From Candidatus Rokuibacteriota bacterium (GTDB lineage Bacteria; Methylomirabilota; Methylomirabilia; Rokubacteriales; CSP1-6), in the NCBI GenBank assembly GCA_003220265.1, contig QHRW01000021.1, forward strand, positions 1 through 38,071: a stretch of 38,071 bases of DNA. Direction: 5' to 3'. Below the pieces are notes generated by a model. The model was not told the origin of the DNA. It saw nothing but the letters and a program-made list of their open reading frames with translations, and did not search any database. This document shows positions 1 to 8,132 of this stretch, in pieces. Numbering within the stretch: position 1 is the first letter of the stretch; each line of letters starts with the position of its first letter. The translations under genes were made by a program, and so were the position numbers.

Positions 1-1
1 C

Positions 2-754
2 CGGGAGATCTTCATCAAGGCCAAGGAGAAGGCCAACGAGGACGTGCCGGTCGTGGTGTTCTTCGACGAGATGGACGCGCTGTTCCGCACCCGCGGCACC
101 GGCATCAGCTCCGACGTGGAGTCGACCATCGTGCCGCAGCTCCTGGCCGAGATCGACGGTGTCGAGGGTCTGAAGAACGTCATCGTGATCGGCGCCTCCA
201 ACCGGCAGGACCTGATCGATCCGGCCATCCTGCGGCCGGGCCGGCTGGACGTGAAGATCAAGATCGAGCGGCCGGACCAGGCCGCGGCCGCGGACATCTT
301 CCGCAAGTACCTCACGACCGAGATCCCGATCGCCGCGGGCGAGTCGATCGAGGCCATGATCGCCGCCGGCCTGGAGTCCATGTACGGGCTCACCGACGAG
401 AACCGCTTCCTCGAGGTCACCTACGCCAACGGTGAGAAGGAAGTCCTCTACTTCAAGGACTTCGCCTGCGGCGCCATGATCGAGTCGGTCGTGCGGCGGG
501 CCAAGAAGCTCGCGCTCAAGCGCCTCATCGCCGGCGGCCCCAAGGGCATCAACGCCGACGACGTCGTGGCGGCGGTTCGCGAGGAGTTCAAGGAGAACGA
601 GGACCTGCCGAACACCAGCAACCCCGACGACTGGGCGAAGATCGCCGGCCGCAAGGGCGAGCGCATCGTGTACGTCAAGGTCCTCACGAGCGAGGCGCGC
701 AAGGACGAGCCCGCCAAGCCCGTGCACACGGTGCCGACGGGGCAGTACCTCTAA
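2..754 (+). CDS. arc: Proteasome-associated AAA ATPase ARC/Mpa, C-terminal part (5' end outside window)
   Basis: This is the C-terminal half of the hexameric ATPase that unfolds pupylated proteins and feeds them to the 20S proteasome in the cytoplasm. The frame is open from base 2. It shows Walker B (VVVFFDEMD), the stretch around FRTRGTG, the sensor/arginine-finger region ([20 protein letters not shown]) and the family C-terminus with [15 protein letters not shown] and GERIVYVK. The last residues are GQYL, the tail that docks in the proteasome alpha ring and opens its gate in Mycobacterium. From memory the fragment resembles mycobacterial Mpa closely over its whole length. The Walker A part and N-terminal coiled coil lie outside the window. 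In Actinobacteria dop and pup follow mpa; here the next gene is convergent and unrelated, so any pup/prc genes must be elsewhere. Identity is very secure. Confidence 0.96.
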   Translation, partial: REIFIKAKEKANEDVPVVVFFDEMDALFRTRGTGISSDVESTIVPQLLAEIDGVEGLKNVIVIGASNRQDLIDPAILRPGRLDVKIKIERPDQAAAADIFRKYLTTEIPIAAGESIEAMIAAGLESMYGLTDENRFLEVTYANGEKEVLYFKDFACGAMIESVVRRAKKLALKRLIAGGPKGINADDVVAAVREEFKENEDLPNTSNPDDWAKIAGRKGERIVYVKVLTSEARKDEPAKPVHTVPTGQYL

Positions 755-761
755 GAAGAGG

Positions 762-1583
762 TTACTGCCAGCCCGGCGGCACGATGCTGACGCCGCGCAG
801 GCCCTTCGCGACCAGCTCGACCACGAGCTGGTCGCGGATGGGGCCGATCAGGATGTTGCGCACGCGGAAGGCGTCGACGTCGGGCGGCATCGCGGGGCCA
901 TACAGCCGCGCGATCGCGCCCTTCAGCTTCCGGATCAGCGTCGTCACCGTCTCGATGTGAAGCTGCAGGCTCGTCTGCAGCCGCTCGATGACCTCGGCCT
1001 GCGAGGGATCGTCCATCGCCACCACCAGGACGTCGTCCACGCGAAAGAGCGGGACGAGCAGGTGGCGCATCGCGAACCGCTCCGAGATCAGCCGCGCCAG
1101 CGCCCGCTCGATCCAGATCGGGTCCACGTCGAAGAAGTTGATGTGGAGCTGGGTACACAGCGCCTCCCGCATCGTCGTCTCGCTGATGTGGCGGAGCTGG
1201 ATCAGCGCCTGGCCGACCGGCATCGGCGTGCGCCGCTGGTAGGCGAGCGCTTCGTGCAGCTGCGCGGTCGTGATCCGGCCGGCCTTGACGAGGATCTCGC
1301 CGAGGCGCGAGCGCTTCTTGTGGCGGTGGAGGAGCGCGTCGAGCTGCCGGCGCGTGACCAGCTTGTTGGCGAGCAGCACCTGCCCGATCGGCACGTAGGT
1401 CGGCGACACCGCCTGCAGCCGGAGCGCCGCCTCGAGCTGCTCGGCGGTGATGATGCACTCCTCCACCAGCACCTCGCCGAAGCGGCGACCGCTCGGCGAC
1501 ACCTCGCCGCCGGCCACGCCGACCGCGGGCGGCTGCTTGGCCTTCGTCGTCGCGACCTTGGGACCCTGAAGGAAGTGGCTCAA
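762..1583 (-). CDS. Stand-alone MshEN-domain protein with four copies of the 24-residue motif
   Basis: The 273-residue protein resembles the N-terminal (MshEN/GspE-N) domain of type II secretion and type IV pilus ATPases but carries no ATPase domain. Residues 34-57, 65-88, 93-116 and 122-145 are four copies of the motif (R/P)xGxxLxxxxxxxxxxLxxxLxxQ. Copies 1 (RFGEVLVEEC...) and 3 (RLGEILVKAG...) are closest to the c-di-GMP-binding consensus. Residues about 146-229 look like the MshEN C-subdomain (FFDVDP...LLVPLFRVDDVLVVAMDDP). It is probably a cytoplasmic c-di-GMP sensor; this is inferred from the motif. The start is TTG at 1583 with a GGGAGA ribosome site upstream on the minus strand; no ATG gives a better start. 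It lies 138 bases downstream of hyuA on the same strand and converges on arc with a 7-base gap. The intervening 138 bases hold no gene I recognise. Confidence 0.85.
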   Translation of the reverse strand: MSHFLQGPKVATTKAKQPPAVGVAGGEVSPSGRRFGEVLVEECIITAEQLEAALRLQAVSPTYVPIGQVLLANKLVTRRQLDALLHRHKKRSRLGEILVKAGRITTAQLHEALAYQRRTPMPVGQALIQLRHISETTMREALCTQLHINFFDVDPIWIERALARLISERFAMRHLLVPLFRVDDVLVVAMDDPSQAEVIERLQTSLQLHIETVTTLIRKLKGAIARLYGPAMPPDVDAFRVRNILIGPIRDQLVVELVAKGLRGVSIVPPGWQ

Positions 1584-1721
1584 GACGTTCTCCCGGGGTA
1601 GGTGAGCGACGCAAGGAGAGTGCCGGGTCCGGGTGGCACGGCTAAATCCACGTGGCGCTTGAGGACCGTGCTCTTGCCGCGGAGCGCGACGGGCGGCTCC
1701 GAGCTGACCGCCGGAACGTTT

Positions 1722-3821
1722 CTAGCCAGCGGCGCGCAGCACGAGGTTGCCGTGCTCGTCCACCGTCGCCTGCCAGTCCGGGTGGACGAGCGTGCTGGCG
1801 TCGTGCTCCTCCACGATCGCCGGGCCGGCGACGACGTTGCCGCGCAGGAGCTTGGTGCGATCGAGCACGTCGGTCTTGCGCCAGCCGCGGACTTCCGCGA
1901 ACCACACCTCGCGCTGGCCCTTGAGCGCGCCCCGCACGTCGCGCGTGCCCTGGCCGAGCGGCGCGCGGCGCGGCCGCGGCGTCACGCCGATGGCGGCGAG
2001 CCGCACGTTGACCAGCTCCACCGCGTCCTCGGGGGCGGCGTAGCCGTAGGCGCGCTCGTGGGCGGCGTCGAACTCCGCTCGCAGCCGGGCGACGTCGTCG
2101 GCCGTGAGCGCGCCCGCGGGCACGGGGATCGACAGCTCGAAGGACTGGCCGTGGTAGCGCAGGTCCACGCTGCGCAGCAGGCGCCGGTCGGCCGGCGGCA
2201 CGCCGTCGCGCGTCAGGCGCGCCTGGCCTTCCCGCGCGAACTCCGCGAACAGCGACTCCAGCGCGGCGGGCGTCAGCGTGTCCAGCGGCAGCCGCCGCGT
2301 GGTGACGAACTCGTGGCGGAGGTCGGTCATCAGCATGCCGACGGCCGAGGCGATGCCGGGATTCGGCGGGACGAGCACGGCGGGGATGCCGAGCTCGCGC
2401 GCCAGCGCGTTGGCGTGCAGCGGACCGGCGCCGCCGAAGGCCACCAGCACGAACTGGCGCGGGTCGTAGCCGCGCTGCACGGAGACCAGGCGCATCGCGC
2501 CGATCATGTGGGCGTTGGCGATCTCGACGATGCCGGCGGCGGCGGCCAGGGGGTCGAGGGCCAGCGGCGTGGCGATGCGCTCGGCGATCGCGCGGCGCGC
2601 GGCCTCGGCGTCCAGCGCCATCTCGCCGCCGAGGAAGAACGCGGGGTTCAGCCGGCCCAGCGCGAGGTTGGCGTCCGTGATCGTCGGCGTGGCGCCGCCG
2701 CGGCCGTAGCAGGCCGGGCCCGGCCGCGCGCCGGCGCTGCGCGGGCCCACGCGCAGCGCCCCGCCGGCGTCGATCCACGCTTCGCTGCCGCCGCCGGCGC
2801 CCACTTCCACGAGATCGATGACCGGCGTGCGGACGGGATAGCCGCCGCCGCGGCCCTCGCCGAGCGGCGTGACGGCCTGCGCGCCCACCTCGATCTCCGT
2901 CGAGAGCCGCAGCCGCCCGTCCTGGATGAGGCCGACCTTGGCGGTGGTGCCGCCCATGTCGAACGACATCACGTTGCGGTGGTCGTAGGGGGCAGCGATC
3001 GCGCCGGCGGCGATGACGCCCGCGGCCGGCCCGGACTCCACCATGTAGACGGGGCGCGCCTTGGCCGAGGCGGCCGTCATCACCCCGCCGTTGGACTGCA
3101 TGACGTAGAACGGCGCGGCGGCGCCGAGCGCCTGCAGGCGCTGCTCGAGCGCATCGACGTAGCGCGAGACGATCGGCATGACGGCGGCGTTCACCGCCGT
3201 CGTGCTGGCGCGCAGGTACTCGCGATACTCCGGGCACACGTCCGACGACACCGAGAGGTAGGCGTCCGGCATGATCTCGCGGACGAGCGCCGCCACCGCG
3301 CGCTCGTGCGCGGGATTGAGGTAGGAGTGCAGCAGGCACACCACGACGGCCTCGACGCGCTCGCGCGCGAGCTGCTGCACCGCGCGCCGGGCCTCCTCGA
3401 GGTCCAGCGGCTGGAGCACGCGTCCTTCGTGGTCGAGCCGCTCGCCGATCTCGACGCTCCACCGCCGCGGCACCAGGGGCAGCGGCTTCTGCAGGTGCAC
3501 GTCGTAGAGCCGCGAGCGAATCTGCCGGCCGATCTCCAGGATGTCGCGGAAACCGCGGGTGACCAGCATGCCCACGCGCGCCGTCGTGCCCTCGATGATG
3601 GCGTTGGTGGCCACGGTCGTGGCGTGCACGACGGCCGCCACGTCGCCGCCGCCCGCCTGGCACTCGGCCAGCCCGCGCTCGAGCGCGGCCATGAAGCCCT
3701 GCGCCGGGTCCTCCGGCGTCGTGAGCACCTTGACCACGCGGATGGCGCCGGTGTCGCCGTCCACGAGCGCGGCGTCGGTGAAGGTGCCGCCGATGTCGAT
3801 GCCGATCCGCAGCGCGCCCAT
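1722..3821 (-). CDS. hyuA: Hydantoinase/oxoprolinase family, subunit A (ATP-dependent type)
   Basis: 699 residues, the usual length for HyuA/N-methylhydantoinase A/acetophenone-carboxylase-type subunits. These actin-fold ATPases activate a cyclic amide or ketone and work with a B subunit. Residues 7-16 are the phosphate-binding GIDIGGTFTD; later FDMGGTTAKVGL and GPAAGVIAAG complete the ATP site, and GGAGPLHA is a family signature. The start ATG at 3821 shares one base with the hyuB stop (TGATG), so translation is coupled; the longer open frame upstream is only the antisense-like extension typical of high GC. Together with hyuB it probably opens hydantoins, 5-oxoproline or a related cyclic amide in the cytoplasm. 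Substrate cannot be read from sequence; acetone/acetophenone carboxylases share the fold but usually bring extra subunits, absent here. Confidence 0.93.
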   Translation of the reverse strand: MGALRIGIDIGGTFTDAALVDGDTGAIRVVKVLTTPEDPAQGFMAALERGLAECQAGGGDVAAVVHATTVATNAIIEGTTARVGMLVTRGFRDILEIGRQIRSRLYDVHLQKPLPLVPRRWSVEIGERLDHEGRVLQPLDLEEARRAVQQLARERVEAVVVCLLHSYLNPAHERAVAALVREIMPDAYLSVSSDVCPEYREYLRASTTAVNAAVMPIVSRYVDALEQRLQALGAAAPFYVMQSNGGVMTAASAKARPVYMVESGPAAGVIAAGAIAAPYDHRNVMSFDMGGTTAKVGLIQDGRLRLSTEIEVGAQAVTPLGEGRGGGYPVRTPVIDLVEVGAGGGSEAWIDAGGALRVGPRSAGARPGPACYGRGGATPTITDANLALGRLNPAFFLGGEMALDAEAARRAIAERIATPLALDPLAAAAGIVEIANAHMIGAMRLVSVQRGYDPRQFVLVAFGGAGPLHANALARELGIPAVLVPPNPGIASAVGMLMTDLRHEFVTTRRLPLDTLTPAALESLFAEFAREGQARLTRDGVPPADRRLLRSVDLRYHGQSFELSIPVPAGALTADDVARLRAEFDAAHERAYGYAAPEDAVELVNVRLAAIGVTPRPRRAPLGQGTRDVRGALKGQREVWFAEVRGWRKTDVLDRTKLLRGNVVAGPAIVEEHDASTLVHPDWQATVDEHGNLVLRAAG

Positions 3822-5572
3822 CACGCGCGCCGCGCGCGCTCGGCCGCGGAGGCGGCCGCGTCCAGCGCGCCGGTGGCCGGATCGACGACCACGCCGTACA
3901 CGGCGCGGGCGCGCGCGGCCGAGATCTTGCCGAGTGCGACGTCCCGCACGACGCCGTCGGCCGGGCGCTCCAGCGGCGAGCGCGTGCCGCCGCCGCCCGG
4001 CGTCTGCACGCTGACCACGTCGCCCGGCGCGAGCTGGAACGTGATCTTCGAGGGCAGCTCGCGGGCGTGATCGGTCTCCGGGTTGAGGACGTACTTGGCC
4101 GGACGTGCGGCTTCGCCGCCGAAGAGTCCCCACGGCGCGAAGCGGGCCTTGTCCGAGAGGATGGAGAAGCTCGGCGCGTGCCCGGGGAACGCGTAGTCGC
4201 GCCGCACGCCGAGCCCGCCGCGGTGGCGCCCGGCGCCCTCGGAGTCGTCGATCAGCGCGTAGCGCAGGATCCGCACCGGATAGTTCGCCTCGGTCTCCTC
4301 GACCGGCGCGTTCTCGGTGTTCTGGAAGTGCGCCTGCACGGCGTCCATGCCGTCGGTGCGGAGCGTGGCGCCGTAGCCGCCGGCGATCGTCTCGTAGTAC
4401 GTGAAGTACTCGCCGCTGGACGGGCTGATGCCGCCGAAGGCGATGTTGCACACGCAGCCCTTCGTGCCCGCCACCACGCGCTCGGGCAGCGCCTCGGCCA
4501 GCGCGCGGAACAGGAGATCGCAGATCTGCATGGCGACCTCCCAGCCCGCCGCCACCGCAGCCGGGTGCTGGGCGTGCACGACGGAGCCCGGCCGGCTGCG
4601 GATGTCGATCAGCCGGTAGAAGCCGTCGTTGACGGGAATATCCGGGTCGATCAGGCATTTCAGCACGTACACCACGCCGGAGTAGGCCTGCGAGGAAGTC
4701 GCGTTGGTCGGAGACGGCCGCTGGTCATCGCACCCGGTCAGATCCACCGACACTCGCCCGCTCTCGATCGTCACCACGGCGGCCAGCTTCACGGGCTCGT
4801 CGCTGACCCCGTCGCCGTCCATGAACATCTCGGCGGCGAAGCGGCCGTCGGGGAACTCCGCGAACGCCGCGCGCGTGCGGCGCTCGGTGTAGCGCAGCAG
4901 CTCGTCGAGGTACTGGGCCAGCGTGGCGGCGCCGTGCTGGGCCATGAGCTCGCCGATGCGCTGGGCGCCCAGGCGGTTGGCGGCCGTCTGCGCGCGGAAG
5001 TCGCCGGAGATCTCGCGCGTGCCGCGAAAGTTCGACCGGATGAGCGCGAAGATGTCGGCGTCGATCTGCCCGCCCTTGACGAAGCGCACGGGCGGGATGA
5101 CGAGGCCCTCCTGGTAGATCTCGCTCGACACGCCGATCGAGCCGGGGGCCCCGCCGCCCACGTCCACGTGGTGGGCGATGTTGGCCACGTACCCGAGCAG
5201 CGCGCCGTCGTGGAACACGGGCGTGATCAGCGTGATGTCGTTCAGGTGCACGCCGCCCAGGTACGGATCGTTGATCAGGATTCCGTCGCCCGGCGCCAGC
5301 CGCTCGGCGCCGTACGTCTGGATGGCCCGCGGCACGATGTGGGCCAGCGAGCCTAAATGAGACGGCTGCGCGAAGGCCTGGGCGATCGTGCGCAGGTCGC
5401 GGTCGAAGAACGCGCACGAGAAATCGCCGCGCGTCTTGATGTTGGTGGAGTACGCCGCGCGCCGGAGCGTGGCGCCCATCTCCTCCGTGATGGCGAGCAG
5501 CGCGTTGCGGATGACCTCGAAGCGGACGGGGTCGATGTCAGCGGCCAGCGCCCGGGTCGGGATGGTCGACAT
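3821..5572 (-). CDS. hyuB: Hydantoinase B/oxoprolinase family, subunit B
   Basis: 583 residues, normal for the HyuB family and partner of HyuA. Family landmarks are the start DPVRFEVIRNAL, TRGDFSCAFFD, GILINDPYLGGVHLNDI, HHVDVGGGAPGS, ENAPVEETEANYPVRI, the segment GAGRHRGGLGVRRDY and the glycine-rich end VQTPGGGG. ATG at 5572 directly follows the TGA of the short DinB-like gene (TGAATG) and has GGAAGG upstream on the minus strand; its own TGA overlaps the hyuA ATG. The three genes 5815-1722 therefore look like one translationally coupled operon. It is probably cytoplasmic and works as a complex with HyuA on a cyclic amide such as a hydantoin or 5-oxoproline; substrate uncertain. Confidence 0.93.
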   Translation of the reverse strand: MSTIPTRALAADIDPVRFEVIRNALLAITEEMGATLRRAAYSTNIKTRGDFSCAFFDRDLRTIAQAFAQPSHLGSLAHIVPRAIQTYGAERLAPGDGILINDPYLGGVHLNDITLITPVFHDGALLGYVANIAHHVDVGGGAPGSIGVSSEIYQEGLVIPPVRFVKGGQIDADIFALIRSNFRGTREISGDFRAQTAANRLGAQRIGELMAQHGAATLAQYLDELLRYTERRTRAAFAEFPDGRFAAEMFMDGDGVSDEPVKLAAVVTIESGRVSVDLTGCDDQRPSPTNATSSQAYSGVVYVLKCLIDPDIPVNDGFYRLIDIRSRPGSVVHAQHPAAVAAGWEVAMQICDLLFRALAEALPERVVAGTKGCVCNIAFGGISPSSGEYFTYYETIAGGYGATLRTDGMDAVQAHFQNTENAPVEETEANYPVRILRYALIDDSEGAGRHRGGLGVRRDYAFPGHAPSFSILSDKARFAPWGLFGGEAARPAKYVLNPETDHARELPSKITFQLAPGDVVSVQTPGGGGTRSPLERPADGVVRDVALGKISAARARAVYGVVVDPATGALDAAASAAERARRA

Positions 5573-5815
5573 TCAGGCCCTTCCGTCCAGCGCGCGGCGG
5601 AGCTGGTCCAGGTGGTTGTCGTCGTGCCAGGCGATCGTCGTGACGAAGTCCTCGACCGTCATCCGGCCCCGGGTCGGATGAATGCCGCCCCGCTGCCATT
5701 GCTGGGGCGAGAGGCTCGCGAGGTGGGCGAGCAATCCCGCCATGGTCTTCAGATCGGGCCGCCGCACCAGCTGCTCGAGCGGTTGCTTGGCAACGTCATC
5801 CAGCGTCGGCATCAT
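5573..5815 (-). CDS. Short DinB-like protein (C-terminal half of a DinB domain only)
   Basis: An 80-residue protein whose last 50 residues match the C-terminal part of DinB/YfiT-type four-helix bundles: QQWQRGGIHPTRGRMTVEDF followed by AWHDDNHLDQL, with the histidines that bind metal in full-length members. Full DinB proteins are about 150-170 residues, so the first two helices and the first metal histidine are missing. It is not simply cut by a stop: ATG 5815 has an AGGAAAGG ribosome site six bases upstream on the minus strand, and the product is coupled to hyuB (TGAATG). It may be a relic kept as a leader gene, or a small protein that dimerises to rebuild the bundle. Family assignment is fair, function unknown. 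The gap to the divergent gene at 5936 is 120 bases. Confidence 0.72.
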   Translation of the reverse strand: MMPTLDDVAKQPLEQLVRRPDLKTMAGLLAHLASLSPQQWQRGGIHPTRGRMTVEDFVTTIAWHDDNHLDQLRRALDGRA

Positions 5816-5895
5816 CGACGTCCTTTCCTGTGTCTCTCGCGCGATCTTCCGCCAGCCGCCCATCATCCGCAACTTGCTCGCGCCTCGCGGGGCTC

Positions 5896-5904
5896 TGGTA
5901 CGAT
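5896..5904 (+). promoter_or_regulatory. Candidate extended -10 promoter for Liv system A
   Basis: TGGTACGAT reads as TG-N-TACGAT, an extended -10 element, 31 bases before the ATG at 5936. A weak -35-like TTGCTC lies at 5874-5879 with a 19-base spacer, too long for a good housekeeping promoter. It is one of the few suitable hexamers in the 120-base divergent gap. Assignment rests on pattern only. Confidence 0.4.
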
Positions 5905-5935
5905 ACCGGCCCATCACCATCCTGGAGGCTTCGTC

Positions 5936-7243
5936 ATGCGACGTCTCACCCTGCTTGCTGTTCTCGTGGTCGCCGCCCTCGGTGTCTCCACCATGGTGCC
6001 GGCCCAGCCGAAGGTCGCCGAGGTCCTCATCGGCTCGGTGCTGCCGCTCACGGGCAACTTCGCGAGCCTCGGCCAGCAGTACCTGTGGGCCTCGCAGACG
6101 GTCGAGGACATCGTCAACAACGACTACGACATCCAGGTGCCGCTGGGGCCGGGCAAGGGCTTCCCGGGGCTCGGCGGCGCGCCGATCAAGTTCATCGTGC
6201 GCGACGACCAGAGCCGCGGCGAGCAGGCGCGCACGATCGTCGAGCAGCTCATCTCGGTCAACAAGGTCCACTGGATCAACGGCGAGGGAACGAGCGGCAT
6301 CACGTCGCTGATCCAGCCGGTGGTGGAGAGCGCGGGCATGCCGCTGTCGTGCCATCCGTGCGCCTCGCCCACGCTGACGGAGAAGGGCCTCAAGTGGTTT
6401 TTCCGCACGGGCCCCAACGACAAGACGATGGTGGCCAGCGTCTTCTCCTTCCTGAAGGAGTGGCCCGAGAGGGGCGGCCCCCGGGACCTCAAGACGATCG
6501 CGCTCTTCACGTGCGACAACCTCTTCTGCCAGGACAACCGCAAGGTCGCGACCGATCTGGCGCCCAAGGCCGGCTTCAAGATCGTGCTCGACCTGACGAC
6601 GAAGACCGGCGCCACCACGCTGGCCTCCGAGGTGCAGCGGCTGCAGGCGGCCAACGCCGACGTGCTCTTCGCCGTCCAGTACCCGGCCGAAACCGTCGTC
6701 TTCGAGAACGACTCCAAGCGCGCCGGCTACATGCCCAAGGTGATCGCCACCAGCAACGGCGCCTACTCCGACGAGACGTGGCTGCAGGCGCAGAAGAAGA
6801 CGAACGGCGCCGCCGGCTGGCTGGGCCGCGATCCGACGGCCATCGACCTCGTGCACGACCGTCCGGCGTGGAAGAAGGTCAACGAGGTCTACAAGAAGTA
6901 CAGCCGCGGCCAGAACATGGGCGAGCTGGCCATGCGCGAGATCACCGGCCTCTTGTGGATGGCCGACGTCATCAACCGGGCGAAGTCGGTGGACCCGGCC
7001 GCGCTGCAGAAGGCGGCCAACGACACGAACATGAGCCCCGAGCAGCTCATCATCGACTACAAGGGCATCAAGTTCGAGAACGGCCAGAACGTGCTGGCCA
7101 CCGGTGTGGTCACGCAGGTCGGCTGGGACGGCGAGAAGCACACGCTGTGGCCGTGGGACCTGGCGGCCAGGGCCAACTTCAAGCCGATCTTCCCGAGCCC
7201 GAGCTGGCAGGAGCGCGACAGCAAGCCGAAGCCGGGCAACTGA
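5936..7243 (+). CDS. livK: Liv-type ABC transporter substrate-binding protein, system A
   Basis: A 435-residue periplasmic binding protein of the Leu/Ile/Val-binding (peripla_BP_6) family. Residues 1-23 form a Sec signal peptide (MRRLTLLAVLVVAALG...VPAQ). Mature sequence starts with the family pattern VLIGSVLPLTGNFASLGQQ; the ligand-entry region GEGTSG (116-121) follows. ATG 5936 is chosen because GGAGG lies upstream at good spacing and a signal peptide follows; the longer open frame upstream is spurious. Oddity: four cysteines, C139, C142, C193 and C198, arranged as two close pairs, could form disulfides, unusual for this family. It heads a five-gene operon with two permeases and two ATPases. 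Ligands in this family range from branched-chain amino acids to urea, amides and aromatic acids; none can be assigned here. Confidence 0.92.
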   Translation: MRRLTLLAVLVVAALGVSTMVPAQPKVAEVLIGSVLPLTGNFASLGQQYLWASQTVEDIVNNDYDIQVPLGPGKGFPGLGGAPIKFIVRDDQSRGEQARTIVEQLISVNKVHWINGEGTSGITSLIQPVVESAGMPLSCHPCASPTLTEKGLKWFFRTGPNDKTMVASVFSFLKEWPERGGPRDLKTIALFTCDNLFCQDNRKVATDLAPKAGFKIVLDLTTKTGATTLASEVQRLQAANADVLFAVQYPAETVVFENDSKRAGYMPKVIATSNGAYSDETWLQAQKKTNGAAGWLGRDPTAIDLVHDRPAWKKVNEVYKKYSRGQNMGELAMREITGLLWMADVINRAKSVDPAALQKAANDTNMSPEQLIIDYKGIKFENGQNVLATGVVTQVGWDGEKHTLWPWDLAARANFKPIFPSPSWQERDSKPKPGN

Positions 7244-7258
7244 GCGCGCCTGAACCGC

Positions 7259-8131
7259 ATGACCGAGCTCGCCCAGGCCGTCGTCAACGGCCTGCAGATG
7301 GGATTCCTCTACGCCCTCGTGGCCGTGGGGCTGACGATCATCTGGGGCCTCATGGAGATGATCAACTTCGCCCACGGCGAGTTCCTCATGCTCGGCATGT
7401 TCGGCGCCTGGTGGCTGAGCGCCGGCTTCCACCTCGATCCGCTGCTGGCGATCGTGCCCATCGCGCTCGCCATGTACCTGTTCGGCATGCTCGTCTACCA
7501 GCAGCTCATGCGCCGCGTGCAGGGCGGTGATCCCTTCACGCAGATCTTCGCCACGATCGGCCTGCTCTTCCTGCTGCAGAACGCGGTGGTGGCCGGCTTC
7601 ACCAGCGACTACCGCTTCGTGAACGACACGTTCTTGCAGAAGCTCGGAGGCGTCCGGCTCACCCTCCTCGGCGTCACCTTCGCCGTGCCGCTGCTGCTCG
7701 CCGCCGGGCTCGCGCTGCTCCTCTTCCTGGCGCTCTACCTGCTCATCGAGCGCACGGAGTTCGGCCTGGCCCTGCAGGCCACCAGCGAGGACCGCGACGC
7801 CGCGCGGCTCGTGGGCATCCGGCCGCAGCGGATGTTCGCGGTGGCGTGGGGCGTGGGGGCCGCGCTCGTCGCCATCGCCGGCGCCATCCTGGTGAACTTC
7901 TTCTCCGTCTACCCGCAGGTGGGGCTGCAGTTCACCGTGCTGGCGTACGCGATCGTCGCGCTCGGCGGCTTCGGCAGCATCCTGGGCACGCTGCTGGCCG
8001 CGCTGCTGGTGGGCGTGATCCAGAGCGTGACGGTCGTCTACCTGCCGCCCGCCTTCAAGGACGCGTTCGTGTTCGCGTCCTATCTGCTGATCGGTCTCTT
8101 CCGGCCGCAGGGCCTGTTCGGGCGGTTCTAG
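7259..8131 (+). CDS. livH: Liv-type ABC permease LivH, system A
   Basis: 290 residues, eight or so hydrophobic segments, typical of LivH inner-membrane permeases. Recognisable features are the N-terminal VVNGLQMGFLYALVAVGLT, the conserved MINFAHGEF, the cytoplasmic coupling loop FGLALQATSEDRDAARLVGI, and the C-terminal ALGGFGSILGT and FRPQGLFGRF. It lies 15 bases after the binding-protein gene and one base before livM, so it is part of the same message. It should pair with the LivM at 8133 to form the translocation pore. Family assignment is secure, substrate unknown. Confidence 0.93.
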   Translation: MTELAQAVVNGLQMGFLYALVAVGLTIIWGLMEMINFAHGEFLMLGMFGAWWLSAGFHLDPLLAIVPIALAMYLFGMLVYQQLMRRVQGGDPFTQIFATIGLLFLLQNAVVAGFTSDYRFVNDTFLQKLGGVRLTLLGVTFAVPLLLAAGLALLLFLALYLLIERTEFGLALQATSEDRDAARLVGIRPQRMFAVAWGVGAALVAIAGAILVNFFSVYPQVGLQFTVLAYAIVALGGFGSILGTLLAALLVGVIQSVTVVYLPPAFKDAFVFASYLLIGLFRPQGLFGRF

Positions 8132-8132
8132 C

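Noticed and set aside
1584..1721. Possible sigma-54 promoter near TGGCAC at 1634
   Set aside because: The -12 GC element at proper distance is missing.
1602..4070. Open frame of 822 codons on the plus strand opposite hyuA
   Set aside because: It is antisense to a complete HyuA, is rich in Arg/Ala/His with no family pattern, and arises from high GC content.
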